From CAXMRP01 sp965216515 (lineage in GTDB: Bacteria; Pseudomonadota; Alphaproteobacteria; Rhizobiales; Afifellaceae), in contig OZ244173.1 in the NCBI GenBank assembly GCA_965216515.1, forward strand, positions 2,418,001-2,482,000: a DNA stretch of 64,000 nt. The letters are read 5' to 3'. Position numbers and translations under genes: made by a program. The notes below the pieces were generated by a model. It was not told the origin of the DNA, searched no databases, and saw only the letters and a list, made by a program, of their open reading frames with translations. This document shows positions 44,601 through 52,960 of the stretch, one piece after another (within the stretch, counting starts at the first letter, position 1; each line of letters opens with the position of its first letter).

Positions 44601-46318
44601 ATCCGCATCGCCTCCTCAGGATCGGTTGATTCCAGCGACTGCAACGGGCTGACGATCTCCGCCAGAAGTACCGTGATCTGCTTTCGGCTCTGGTCTGCCT
44701 CACTGGTCGTCGTGGCGACCCGGGCCGGTTCCGGCTGCCTGATGAATGCCCGCAGTTGGTCGCCGAAAGCGGCAAATGCCGGTTCGTCTTCCAGAAGAAT
44801 GTGATTGGCCGTACCGAGTTCGACGAAGCGGGCGCCCGGAATGCCGCGCGCCAGGATCTGCCCCTCCTGAAATGGCACGACCAAGTCGCCGCGCGCATGC
44901 ATCACCAGGGTTGGCACGCTGACCTGCGCAAGGCGATCCGTCACATCGATATCGGCAAAGGATTCCTGAAGCCGCAGGGCATTGTCCGGCGTTGCCGTTT
45001 CCCGCTGAAGTTCGTTGTACCAGTCCATCTGCTCGCGGGTGGCCCCGGGAATGAACATCGAGGTGAAGACCTGGCGAAACGACGGGTCATCCTGCCCCCA
45101 TCCGGCACGGGTCAATCCGATCATCGCTTCGCGGTGGGCAGCTTCGGCCGCATTGGACCGCCGCCGCCAGCCCCGTGCATAGCCGCCGTAAAGGACAAGC
45201 GCCTGGACCTTTTCCGGATATCGGACCGCATACTCGATCGACGTTGCGCAACCCTGCGAGACGCCGAGCAGCGTGAATTTGTCGAGCGCGGCGGCATCGA
45301 CGATGGCTTCCAGGTCCGCCACCATCGCCTCAAACGAAAGATCCGGCGCATCGGGGTCCGACAGGCCGTTGCAGCGTTGGTCGTACCTTATGAACCTGTT
45401 GTCGCGCGACAGGCTGTCGATCCAGTGGCGCCAGACTGGGCTGCTCCAATCATGCCGCAGATGGGTCATCCAGTGCGCCGCCCTGACGATTGGCGGGCCG
45501 GCGCCGCTCATCGCATAGGCGATCCGCACCCCGTCCGCGGTTTGGCAGAAGCGCACCTCCTGCCCGTCGTCGGCCTCGACCGGCATGCTGGACGCATCGG
45601 GAGCCGGCGCGCCTGCCGCCTCGCCGCCGGCCTTGATCGGTTTCCGCGGTTTCGCATCAGCCGAAACGGCCGCCGATCCGGCGGGCGCGCGGCCGTCGGT
45701 GCGCCGGGCCGCCTTGCCGATTTCCGCAATCTCGGCGGCGAGCGATGGATCATCCGGCCGAAGCGCCTGAAGCGCATGGCCGTGACGCAATGCCCGCTCC
45801 GGATCATCGCCGCTGCGGTCGATCAGCGTCCGCCGGATGCGCACCTCGAGGAATTCCATCTCGTCGCCAAGCGACGTTCGCCAGGCTTCGAATTCCGGGC
45901 AACGCGGCAACGCCAGATCGTCGAGAAAACGGCCCCGGAAAGCTGCCGCCGCATCCTCAAGGTCCGCGATCGGAATGGCGTCCATGTCGGCAGTCGCCAG
46001 ATAGCGAACGGCTTCGATGTCGCATGTGAGCGCATCCCGGTTCAGAAAGACGGTATTGCGGTCGGCGTCCAGATGGTCGCCGCCCTCGACATTCACCACC
46101 TGTCGGATTTTTGAGAGGCTCCATCGCAGCGCGCCGCGGGGATCGTCGGGAATATCCCAGAAGATCTCGCACAGCCGCTCGCGGCGCTGCGGACGGTCGG
46201 CGAGCGCCAGGAACGCCAGCAGGGCCCGGGTTTTTTTCGACGGCGGCAGCCGCACGGCTTCGCCGCGGCGCGAAACCGACAAATCACCAAGAACCGATAT
46301 GACGAGCTTGTCCGCCAT
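41642..46318 (-). CDS. giant multidomain regulator: SARP-like domain, alpha/beta hydrolase, degenerate cyclase, AAA ATPase, TPR
   Basis: One chain of about 1558 residues. Residues 1-240 read as an OmpR-type winged helix plus BTAD, as in SARP regulators (LVISVLGDLSVSRRGE, then ALRWSLSKIRQVV). Around 270-530 is an alpha/beta hydrolase with nucleophile GVSQGCA (near 354), acid in ARGDLVVPF and His in GTANHILLE. Around 540-680 is a class III cyclase-like domain in which the usual metal-binding Asp residues are altered (LLAEIV; DDYGLTAVWGAP), so it is probably inactive. From about 750 an AAA/STAND ATPase follows with ADAGVGKSR and VVLLVEDLHWID, then about 400 residues of TPR-like repeats. It may sense a small molecule through the hydrolase and control transcription by ATP-driven switching; this is inference. 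An ATG 19 codons upstream is less likely. Confidence 0.85.
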   Translation of the reverse strand: MADKLVISVLGDLSVSRRGEAVRLPPSKKTRALLAFLALADRPQRRERLCEIFWDIPDDPRGALRWSLSKIRQVVNVEGGDHLDADRNTVFLNRDALTCDIEAVRYLATADMDAIPIADLEDAAAAFRGRFLDDLALPRCPEFEAWRTSLGDEMEFLEVRIRRTLIDRSGDDPERALRHGHALQALRPDDPSLAAEIAEIGKAARRTDGRAPAGSAAVSADAKPRKPIKAGGEAAGAPAPDASSMPVEADDGQEVRFCQTADGVRIAYAMSGAGPPIVRAAHWMTHLRHDWSSPVWRHWIDSLSRDNRFIRYDQRCNGLSDPDAPDLSFEAMVADLEAIVDAAALDKFTLLGVSQGCATSIEYAVRYPEKVQALVLYGGYARGWRRRSNAAEAAHREAMIGLTRAGWGQDDPSFRQVFTSMFIPGATREQMDWYNELQRETATPDNALRLQESFADIDVTDRLAQVSVPTLVMHARGDLVVPFQEGQILARGIPGARFVELGTANHILLEDEPAFAAFGDQLRAFIRQPEPARVATTTSEADQSRKQITVLLAEIVSPLQSLESTDPEEAMRILDPLFEMACETVVRHGGTVTATDDYGLTAVWGAPTSTEDHAFRACRAALDLKIMVERQAKGQVRVRAALDTGDAVIRPQRLPGRGGFETVGNVVRRAGQLVRSLQGNLIALTARTKDAAGGYMKTERLQSEEAVAFSHGERAYELLSENRALSRWHLRANQGLTRLIGRDMEWMQLRLAWRRAREGQGQFVGLVADAGVGKSRLAHEFLDSETVQRFTVLECGGLQFDSNISLGVIRTMLGNLFGIDDRAGDAQTRETVVRHLEELGADRALVHPIMFALDLPIADDSWTNRPATDRAAAVREAVVAILQLQCRRQPVVLLVEDLHWIDAESEAVLGRIVDGMGGQRLLVIGTYRPEYQHGWASRELFQQIRLAPLGQEECGDFLKALLGDDPSVGHIRPLLVERSDGTPLFLEELVRALAETGQIVGEPGAYKARDYVSDLQVPPNVKPIIAARIDRLPPADRRIIQIAAVIGKVVQRPILDVLTGVPGNDLDAAIARLSDVELLFELQSYPDREYTFKHALTHDVAYESLISEDRKALHARALRAVEDAYADDLERNVEKLADHALRAEDWDAAARYLLAAVDRALDRSAFAKAVRFLEQAVKAVDALPKTADNVGRSIDIRTRMRPAFEGTNQFEKSVVALEEAEALAAEQGDRERLCNVLLHQSFAFSTHGRLDEAIHAADRLKAIAEADGNARYSAEADLAAAQGHIFRSQAPEALSRLVDHERHFRQDWRYERFGQLGTRSVFYLGYRAMAQAFLGNFDPAVADCVECTEIAKHTKRPIDRYAAAHHESIVSILRGPDIADLQAVAEMADECRERAPSPFFPWLQSSAGHMELCFGRLEMAQDRLSTAAEFAERSDMPHFIHYTNALLAIAKSRAEGPEAIAGLTNALRDTRAYGDPWVEILILEATADVSDPERAMAILAEADDRAEASGIRVEGPRIEELRAAALAETDPAAADDARQKAVRLREAMGLLQPAMAET

Positions 46319-46461
46319 GGTTTGTTTATAACAAGCCCGACCGGACGACCGGAGTTCTAATTTCGAACCGCCCACAGCCGGTCACCGGGCGTTCCCGGAT
46401 TCTCTCTCGCGCCAGCCATCGCCGGAGCCATCGCCGGATTGACCAACGATCGGATCGGCGG

Positions 46462-47346
46462 CTAGGGCCCGGTCAGGGTCGCCAGGTACTGGCCGTACTC
46501 CGACCGCGCCCGCGATTCGGCCAGGGCCTGAAGCGCGGAACTGTCAATCCAGCCGTTCCGCCAGGCGATTTCTTCCGGGCAGGCGATACGCAATCCCTGG
46601 CGTTTTTCCAGGGTCTGGACATAGTGGGCCGCCTCCAGAAGCGAATCCGGGGTCCCGGCATCGAACCAGGCGAAACCGCGGCCCAGAATTTCCGCGTTCA
46701 ACGCCCCGGCAGCGAGATAGCGGCGGTTGACGTCGGCGATTTCCAGCTCGCCATTGGAAGACGGCGTGACGGAATCGGCGTATTCTGTGATCCGCGAATC
46801 ATAAAAGTAGAGGCCGGTGATCGCATAGTTGGATGTCGGCTTTTCCGGCTTTTCCTCAATGGAAACCACATCGCCGCCCGCCCCGAATGTAATCACGCCA
46901 TATTGCTCCGGATCCGGCACATGGCAGCAGAACACAGTGGCGCCGGTCTTCCGTGTTGCCACCGCTTTCAGCCGCGCTGACAGACCGTTGCCATGGAAGA
47001 TATTGTCGCCGAGAATCAGGGCGCACCGACCACCGGCAACAAAATCGCGGCCCACCCTGAAGACATCGGCAATACCGGCCGGCTTCGGCTGCACCGCCAT
47101 TTGCAGATGCACCCCCCAGGATTCGGCATCGGACAGGAGGTTGTGAAACAATCCCGTTTCCTCCGGCCGTGTGACGACCAGAATCTTCCTGATGCCGGCC
47201 AGCATCAGTGTTGTCAGCGGATAATAGATCATCGGCTTGTCGTAGACCGGCAGCAACTGCTTGCTCACCGGAACGGTCATCGGATAGAGCCGGGCGCCGG
47301 TTCCGCCGGCCAGAATGATTCCCTTGATCTCTTGGTCCGTTTCCAA
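46462..47346 (-). CDS. rmlA: glucose-1-phosphate thymidylyltransferase
   Basis: RmlA/RfbA makes dTDP-glucose from dTTP and glucose-1-phosphate. The nucleotide loop reads IKGIILAGGTGARLYPMT, with KQLLPVYDKPMIYYPL after it and ALILGDNIFHG for metal binding; FAWFDAGTPDSLLEA is near the end. It is about 294 residues long. A TTG at 47346 with AAGGGCAGG just upstream, 11 bp after the rmlB stop, is the likely start; an ATG at 47403 would overlap rmlB by 46 bp. It is cotranscribed with rmlB. GTGAR replaces the more common GSGTR in the loop. Confidence 0.92.
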   Translation of the reverse strand: METDQEIKGIILAGGTGARLYPMTVPVSKQLLPVYDKPMIYYPLTTLMLAGIRKILVVTRPEETGLFHNLLSDAESWGVHLQMAVQPKPAGIADVFRVGRDFVAGGRCALILGDNIFHGNGLSARLKAVATRKTGATVFCCHVPDPEQYGVITFGAGGDVVSIEEKPEKPTSNYAITGLYFYDSRITEYADSVTPSSNGELEIADVNRRYLAAGALNAEILGRGFAWFDAGTPDSLLEAAHYVQTLEKRQGLRIACPEEIAWRNGWIDSSALQALAESRARSEYGQYLATLTGP

Positions 47347-47357
47347 TTGCCTGCCCT

Positions 47358-48404
47358 TCAGCCGCGTGGGTCGGTGTGGGTCCTGCCAAGCACGGCCCGC
47401 CACCAGGCTTCATGCTCGACATACCAGCGGACCGTCGCGGCGACCCCGGCATTCAAGTCTGTCGTGGGCCGCCAATCCAGGTCCCGTTCGATTTTACCCG
47501 TGGCCAGCGCATAGCGATGATCATGGCCGGGACGATCATCGACAAACGCGATCTGATCGGCATAGCTTCGCCCGCCGGCCCGGGGACGAATATCGTCGAG
47601 CACACCGCATATCATCTTTACAAGATCGATGTTCCGCAGTTCCCGCCCGCCGCCGATGGCGTAGGTTTCCCCCGTCCGACCCCGCGCAAAGACCTGTGCG
47701 ATCGCTTCGGCATGATCGGCAACGGAAATCCAGTCGCGTACATTGTCGCCGGCGCCGTAGACCGGGATCTGCCGGCCGTCCAGCGCGGCAATTGCCGTCA
47801 CCGGAATCAGTTTTTCCGGATATTGCCAGGGTCCGTAGGTATTGGAACCGTGGGTCACGATCGTCGGCAGCCCATAGGTCTCGTGCCACGCGCGCACCAG
47901 GTGGTCGGCAGCGGCCTTTGACGCCGCGTAGGGCGAGCGCGGCGCATACGGGCTCGCCTCGCTGAACGGCGGATCGGCGTCCGACAGGGATCCGAACACT
48001 TCATCGGTTGAGACGTGATGGAACCGGAAGCGGTCGCGCCGGGTGCCGGACAAACCGTCCCGGTGCACCCGAGCCGCATCCAGGAGCACCGATGTGCCGA
48101 CGATGTTGGTCTGTATGAATTGCGCCGGCGCCCGGATTGACCGATCCACATGGCTTTCCGCCGCCAGATTGATGATTCCGTCGGGATCATGGGTGTCCAG
48201 AAGCCGGCCGACGAGTGCCCGGTCAGCGATGTCACCGGCGACGAATTCGTACCGGTCATGTGCCTGACACGGCGCAAGCGCCTCCGGCACCGCAGCATAG
48301 GTCAGCTTGTCGAGATTGACCACATGGATATCGGTCTTCGCCATCAAATGGCGAATCAGCGCCGAGCCGATGAATCCGGCACCGCCGGTAACGAGGATTT
48401 TCAA
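47358..48404 (-). CDS. rmlB: dTDP-glucose 4,6-dehydratase
   Basis: Extended SDR that makes dTDP-4-keto-6-deoxyglucose. The NAD motif GGAGFIGSALIRHL starts after the family's MKILVT; STDEVFGSL holds the dehydration residues, and SPYAASKAAADHLVRAW gives the YxxxK pair. It is about 348 residues long. The TTG at 48404 (TGGAG nine bases upstream) gives the canonical MKILVTGG start; an ATG at 48443 would add 13 residues. rmlC and rmlD are not in the window, so the final sugar (dTDP-rhamnose or another deoxysugar) cannot be fixed. It begins the minus-strand rml unit facing the VPLPA-CTERM gene. Confidence 0.93.
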   Translation of the reverse strand: MKILVTGGAGFIGSALIRHLMAKTDIHVVNLDKLTYAAVPEALAPCQAHDRYEFVAGDIADRALVGRLLDTHDPDGIINLAAESHVDRSIRAPAQFIQTNIVGTSVLLDAARVHRDGLSGTRRDRFRFHHVSTDEVFGSLSDADPPFSEASPYAPRSPYAASKAAADHLVRAWHETYGLPTIVTHGSNTYGPWQYPEKLIPVTAIAALDGRQIPVYGAGDNVRDWISVADHAEAIAQVFARGRTGETYAIGGGRELRNIDLVKMICGVLDDIRPRAGGRSYADQIAFVDDRPGHDHRYALATGKIERDLDWRPTTDLNAGVAATVRWYVEHEAWWRAVLGRTHTDPRG

Positions 48405-48933
48405 TCGATCGACTCCAGACGCTGTAGGATGCTCAGAAATCAAAAAAACACGCAGAAATCCAGCCGGTACGATCAGGCGCGCGCGAAAAGGGAATATTCC
48501 GGTCCCTGACCGATGTGAATTTCAATGGCGGTGTTCCAGCAGGCGCGATCAGCGGCGACGCTGGGCACACTTTCCTTTTTTTGCAAACGGGCCGCGCTTG
48601 CAGGCCGTGTGCGACCATCTTCGCCAATCCCGCAGAATTCGCCGTACCAGCCGACCGGAATCTGATGGCATCGGCTGTCGGCCCGGGATTTCCAGCCCCC
48701 GGGCTCGCCTTCACCTTGCATGCCGGCTTTCAAAATCGACTCTAAGTAGCGAAAATCAAGGGCAAATTAAGTTTAACAAGAGATTAATCTCGCCTTGCTG
48801 ATCTTAATGAGAAATGCTATGAAGATCGATCGAGGGGCATTGCTTTGTAATCAGGAGCCGCGCACTCGTTCCATCCTTGGATTTGATTTTTGGATTGGAA
48901 TTTGGCGGTTTCACAATTGGGGTTGGGTACGCG
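48405..48933. other. 529-bp divergent intergenic region
   Basis: Gap between rmlB (leftward) and the VPLPA-CTERM gene (rightward). I find no convincing gene; short open frames here lack ribosome sites and family features. The right part (about 48745-48930) is clearly AT-rich (for example AATTAAGTTTAACAAG and GATTAATCTC), consistent with promoters and a 5' leader for the VPLPA gene. Both divergent promoters must lie here. Confidence 0.7.
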
Positions 48934-49566
48934 ATGAACCGGTTTTCCAAAATTTTGGCGGGGGCAGCGATTTGTCTGGCTCCGTTTGTCATGGCCTCAG
49001 GCAGCCATGCAGCAACGTATCTTGGCGAATTTGCGGGCAACGATCCGTTCCCGGGCACAAATTCGAACTTCGATAACTCTCCGGCATTGGCGAAATGCGA
49101 CGTCGGCAGTGAAACGACCGATGGAACACTGGGTTGCGCCACCAGCGTGGCGGGCACGCCCAATGTGCTGAATGGCTGGGAATATAACGTCAATGCCGAC
49201 ATCGACGAGGGAGATGGCGGCGGGTCCGGTGAGGCTGGCGATGCGTTCGGACGCTTTGATCTGACCTACACCACCGCCACGACATTCGATTGGTCGTTCG
49301 ACGATTCAGCGGCGTTGGGCGGCAGTTTCATGTATCCGTCGTTCGTGTCGGTCAAGCAGGGCGATTCCTACTACGTGTGGAGCATTTCGGGTGAAACCAG
49401 CGGCACGATCGATGTTAGCGTGCTGGGACTCAATGCGATTTCGCATGTCAGCTTCTATGACACGACCGGTGTCCCGCTCCCCGCTGCATTCTGGCTTTTC
49501 GGATCGGCACTTGTCGGCGTTGGAGCCATGGGCCGCCGGCGCCGCAAGAAGGTCGTCGTCGCGTAA
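48934..49566 (+). CDS. VPLPA-CTERM sorting-domain protein
   Basis: 210-residue secreted protein with a signal peptide (ILAGAAICLAPFVMASGSHA, cut about residue 27). The middle is acidic and glycine-rich with two cysteines in AKCDVGSETTDGTLGCATS and is predicted to be beta-rich. The C-terminus is the sorting signal: VPLPAAFWLF, then a hydrophobic helix (GSALVGVGAMG) and a basic tail RRRRKK. This matches the VPLPA-CTERM type recognised by exosortase XrtD. An ATG 19 codons upstream would precede the signal peptide and is rejected. The gene is monocistronic, closed by a terminator, next to xrtD. It is probably an envelope or matrix protein. Confidence 0.88.
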   Translation: MNRFSKILAGAAICLAPFVMASGSHAATYLGEFAGNDPFPGTNSNFDNSPALAKCDVGSETTDGTLGCATSVAGTPNVLNGWEYNVNADIDEGDGGGSGEAGDAFGRFDLTYTTATTFDWSFDDSAALGGSFMYPSFVSVKQGDSYYVWSISGETSGTIDVSVLGLNAISHVSFYDTTGVPLPAAFWLFGSALVGVGAMGRRRRKKVVVA

Positions 49567-49606
49567 CGACCCTCGCGACAACTCCGATCCTCGCAAAGCA
49601 TTTTAT

Positions 49607-49637
49607 CGGCGGTCGCTCTGCGGCCGCCGAATTTTTA
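49607..49637 (+). terminator. rho-independent terminator after the VPLPA-CTERM gene
   Basis: Ten-pair stem (49607-49616 with 49620-49629, one G-U wobble) with a TCT loop, followed by AATTTTTATT. It is 40 bp after the VPLPA-CTERM stop. Confidence 0.8.
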
Positions 49638-49801
49638 TTGGATCCGCGACAGCCGGGCCTGATTGGGCAAAACCGTGTCAACCGGCGCATTTCAAGGGCG
49701 GCACCGCCATCCTGCGCGATGCCGGGTGACGCGCACAATCGATCAAAATCGTTTGTATCCGCACGAACGGTTTCTTCGGTGCTTTTACCGAGATGACCAT
49801 T

Positions 49802-49807
49802 TATAAT
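49802..49807 (+). promoter_or_regulatory. candidate -10 element of xrtD
   Basis: Perfect TATAAT in an AT-rich patch 68 bp upstream of the xrtD TTG start. No good TTGACA-like -35 is seen at the usual distance, so the promoter may need an activator, or the match may be accidental. Confidence 0.35.
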
Positions 49808-49874
49808 TGCATTTTTGTTGCCCGGACCGTCTGTGGGCGTATGGATACAGACGGGAATACAAGGAAACGGTCTT

Positions 49875-51473
49875 TTGAGTATCGCGGCACCGGAATTTAG
49901 CGCGATGGGAAACCCGACGATGCGGCGCGGCGCCATCATTGCGGCCGCGCTCCTGGTCATCACCCTGCTGCTTCATGCAGCGGGCATCCGGGATCTGATC
50001 TGGCAATGGTCAGAGCAGGAGGAATACAGCCACGGTTTCCTCATTCCGGTCGTCAGCGCATGGCTGCTTTGGTCGCAAAGGCATCTCATTGCCCGAAACA
50101 TCCAGGCGCCCTCTCGCTGGGCGGCCGCGCTTGTTCTGGTTTCCGTGTTTCTGTTTGCCGCCAGCAAGACGACCAATGTCTATTTCTTCGAGCATGTCGG
50201 TCTGGTGGTCAGCCTCTTTGCCATAGCCTTGGCTGTCGGCGGTTGGGCGCTCCTGAGAACCGCGTTCATTCCGCTCGCCTACCTGTTTTTCATGATTCCC
50301 CTGCCCTATTTCCTGACCGCATTGCTCACCGGCCGAATGCAGCTCTGGGCTTCGCAGCTCGGCACATTCTTTATCCGCCTTGCCGATATTCCCGTATACC
50401 TGGATGGTAACATCATCGACCTGGGCGAATACAAGCTCGGCGTTGTGGAAGCCTGCGCCGGCCTCAACTACATGTTCCCGTTCCTGAGCCTCAGCTTCCT
50501 CGCCGCCTATCTCATCAATTTCCGGCTGGTGCCCCGGGCGATCCTGTTCCTGTCCGCCATACCCATCACGATCCTGATGAACAGCGCGCGGATCGGCTTC
50601 ATCGGTATCATCGTTCACCAATTCGGAACCGCCCACGCGGAAGGGTTTATCCACTATTTCGAAGGCTGGGTCGTGTTCATGATCTGCATCGCGCTGCTGC
50701 TGGTGGAGATCCTCGTTCTGGCCTGGATTACCCGCACGCCGCTGAAGTCGGTCGTGCGCGTGTTCGCGCCCGCTAAGGACGCTGGTCCGTCCCTGGACGC
50801 CGATCCCCATCAGTCACGATTCGATCAATCGAAACTGGTACCCGCCGCCGCCGTGGCAATCGTTCTTTCCTGCGCGCTGGCGCTCACCCAGCTTTGGCCG
50901 GAACGGCAGATTGTCCATCCGGATCGCAAGAAACTGATCAATCTCGCCTATGAGATCGACGGTTGGGATGTGATCCGCATCACCAACCTGGAGCCGGAGA
51001 CCGAGGCGGTCCTGGGTGCCGACGACTATGTGGTCGCCGACCTGATCGATGACGAACGCAAGACCGCCAACCTCTATATCGCCTATCTTGACGAAAAGCG
51101 CGGCAAGCAGACCTGGCACTCGCCACAGGTCTGCATCCCGGGCGGCGGCTGGAAGATCACCAAGCTTGACCGGATCGACATCGCCGATGAAACGGGCACC
51201 ACATTCCGGGCAAATCGGGTGGAGATCGCCCGCGGCGACGTGAAGCATCTGGTCTACTACTGGTTCCAGCAGCGCGGCCGCCGTTTCGCGAGCGAATGGA
51301 CCGTCCGGTATTATGTCATTCTGGATGGCTTGATGAAAAATCGCACCGATGGCGCCATGGTGCGCCTGGTAACGGCATTCTTTCCCGACGACGCACCCGG
51401 CGAAGCCGATGAACGGCTGAGAAGCCTCGCCAAGACGATGTCGCCCCGGATGCCGGCCTACATACCCGAATAG
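49875..51473 (+). CDS. xrtD: exosortase XrtD type, fused to an EpsI domain
   Basis: About 532-residue membrane protein. The N-terminal 300 residues form eight or so helices and carry the exosortase catalytic triad: C194 in VVEACAGLNYMFPF, R239 in MNSARIGFIG and H260 in GFIHYFEGW. The C-terminal 200 residues are an EpsI domain (ERQIVHPDRKKLINLAYEID, QVCIPGGGWKIT). Exosortase plus EpsI in one chain is the XrtD arrangement, and the adjacent substrate ends in VPLPA. The TTG at 49875 is fixed by AAGGAAACGG upstream; no good ATG fits earlier. It cleaves and transfers VPLPA-CTERM proteins, probably to an exopolysaccharide or lipid acceptor in the inner membrane. It starts the rightward operon with the WecB-STAS gene. 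Confidence 0.87.
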   Translation: MSIAAPEFSAMGNPTMRRGAIIAAALLVITLLLHAAGIRDLIWQWSEQEEYSHGFLIPVVSAWLLWSQRHLIARNIQAPSRWAAALVLVSVFLFAASKTTNVYFFEHVGLVVSLFAIALAVGGWALLRTAFIPLAYLFFMIPLPYFLTALLTGRMQLWASQLGTFFIRLADIPVYLDGNIIDLGEYKLGVVEACAGLNYMFPFLSLSFLAAYLINFRLVPRAILFLSAIPITILMNSARIGFIGIIVHQFGTAHAEGFIHYFEGWVVFMICIALLLVEILVLAWITRTPLKSVVRVFAPAKDAGPSLDADPHQSRFDQSKLVPAAAVAIVLSCALALTQLWPERQIVHPDRKKLINLAYEIDGWDVIRITNLEPETEAVLGADDYVVADLIDDERKTANLYIAYLDEKRGKQTWHSPQVCIPGGGWKITKLDRIDIADETGTTFRANRVEIARGDVKHLVYYWFQQRGRRFASEWTVRYYVILDGLMKNRTDGAMVRLVTAFFPDDAPGEADERLRSLAKTMSPRMPAYIPE

Positions 51474-51570
51474 CCGCCAGCCACCGGTCCCCGCACAAGA
51501 CCGCGCATCGGAACTTTAGGGAAATCCCGCATTTCCGGCTGCCCGGCGGATTCGATTTGGAGATTGCACC

Positions 51571-52734
51571 GTGACCAGGATTGACATGCCGAAAGCAGAA
51601 AGTGCGCTGCCCGGCCATGGTCCCGTTACAAAGCCCGCCGGCGCCGCGCGCCGCGCTTACTGCATCGCCGGCTTGCCGATCCACGACATCTCCATGGACG
51701 AGACCATCGATATGGTTCGCGGTGCTGCCGCCGACCGTACGCCGCTATTCCTCTCCACGCCCAACCTGAATTTTCTGATAACCGCCTTGCGCAGCCGGGA
51801 TTTCAGACAAACCGTTCTGGACAGCGACTTGTGCATTCCCGATGGCCAACCGCTGATCTGGATCGCGCGCCTGCTTCAGATACCCCTCCGGCACCGCGTC
51901 GCCGGATCGGACCTTCTGGCGACCCTTGCCCGCGATAAAGAGAGCGGCATCGGCGATCGCCCGCTGCGCCTCCTGTTTTTCGGCGGCGACGACGGAATTG
52001 GCGAACGTGCGGCAGCCCGGATCAATGCCGGCGCCGGTGGCCTGGAATGCGTCGGTGCGATCAATCCCGGATTCGGGACCGTCGAGGACATGAGCGCCGG
52101 CCCCATAATTGAAAAGGTCAATGCGCCCGACGCCGATTTCCTGGTTGCGGCCCTGGGAGCGGAAAAGGGCCAGCTCTGGCTCCACCGCAACAGAGGTCGG
52201 ATCAACACGCCGGTTATCGCCCATCTGGGCGCGGCAATGAACTTCATTGTCGGCAATGTGCGGCGGGCGCCTCACTGGATGCGGCGCATGCAGATCGAAT
52301 GGATATGGCGGGTTCTTCAGGAGCCTCGCCTGTTCCGGCGATACGGCTCCGACGGGCTGAATTTTCTTCGGATCATGGCCACCCGCATTCTCCCCCACGC
52401 CATATGGCTGCGGACACGCCGGGAATGGCCGACGCCGGTCGTTTCGGAAGCCGGCAGCAACGCGCGGGACAAACCGGCATTCGTTCTGCGCGGCTGGTTT
52501 TCTGCCGGTGGCGTCGAACATGTTCGCCGGCTATTGGCCGATGCGCTTGATCGAAATGTCGATATCGAGCTGGATCTGTCCGGCATTGCCGGTTTCGATC
52601 CGGAATTTGCCGCGGAGCTCATCCGATTGGGTCGGATTCTTGCCGCAAACGGGCGGCAATTGAGGATCACCGGCTGCCCGCCTCCGATCCGGCGCTTGTT
52701 CATCTGGAACTTTTGCGACGACTTGCTAGAATAG
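51571..52734 (+). CDS. WecB/TagA/CpsF-type glycosyltransferase fused to a STAS domain
   Basis: 387 residues. The first 260 match GT26 (WecB/TagA/CpsF): ISMDETIDMVRGAAADRTPL, STPNLNFLITA, SDLCIPDGQPLIWIAR, then VAALGAEKGQLWLHRN and AHLGAAMNFIVGNVRRAP. These enzymes transfer N-acetylmannosaminuronate or a related sugar to undecaprenyl-linked GlcNAc. The last 85 residues form a STAS-like domain (IELDLSGIAGFDPEFAAELIRLG), in which the usual phosphorylated Ser is absent (DPEF in place of DSSG). It lies 97 bp after xrtD and belongs to the polysaccharide locus. The fusion is unusual. Confidence 0.85.
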   Translation: MTRIDMPKAESALPGHGPVTKPAGAARRAYCIAGLPIHDISMDETIDMVRGAAADRTPLFLSTPNLNFLITALRSRDFRQTVLDSDLCIPDGQPLIWIARLLQIPLRHRVAGSDLLATLARDKESGIGDRPLRLLFFGGDDGIGERAAARINAGAGGLECVGAINPGFGTVEDMSAGPIIEKVNAPDADFLVAALGAEKGQLWLHRNRGRINTPVIAHLGAAMNFIVGNVRRAPHWMRRMQIEWIWRVLQEPRLFRRYGSDGLNFLRIMATRILPHAIWLRTRREWPTPVVSEAGSNARDKPAFVLRGWFSAGGVEHVRRLLADALDRNVDIELDLSGIAGFDPEFAAELIRLGRILAANGRQLRITGCPPPIRRLFIWNFCDDLLE

Positions 52735-52960
52735 GAGCAGGCATACCGGCTTGGCGAGGGGCGGCCTGATCCCGACGGATGGGGCTTGCCGGTTCACGAT
52801 AAATATCGATTGCTCGCCGGTATGATTGCGACAATTGCTATTAAATACAAACACTGGCGTACATCGCGTCTTAACCACGCGGTAATCGAGCTCATTCAAC
52901 GCATCGACGCTGACCGGCAGCGGTCTATTGCCGGGATCGGATAGTGGAGCAGAAAACACA

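Larger units (their letters stand above)
49567..49874. other. 308-bp intergenic region between the VPLPA gene and xrtD
   Basis: No gene is supported. It contains the terminator at 49607-49637 and, at its right end, an AT-rich stretch with a perfect TATAAT at 49802-49807 that is a candidate promoter for xrtD. Confidence 0.7.

Noticed and set aside
48433..48801. Short open frames in the rmlB-VPLPA gap
   Set aside because: They overlap each other on both strands, lack ribosome sites and have no family features.
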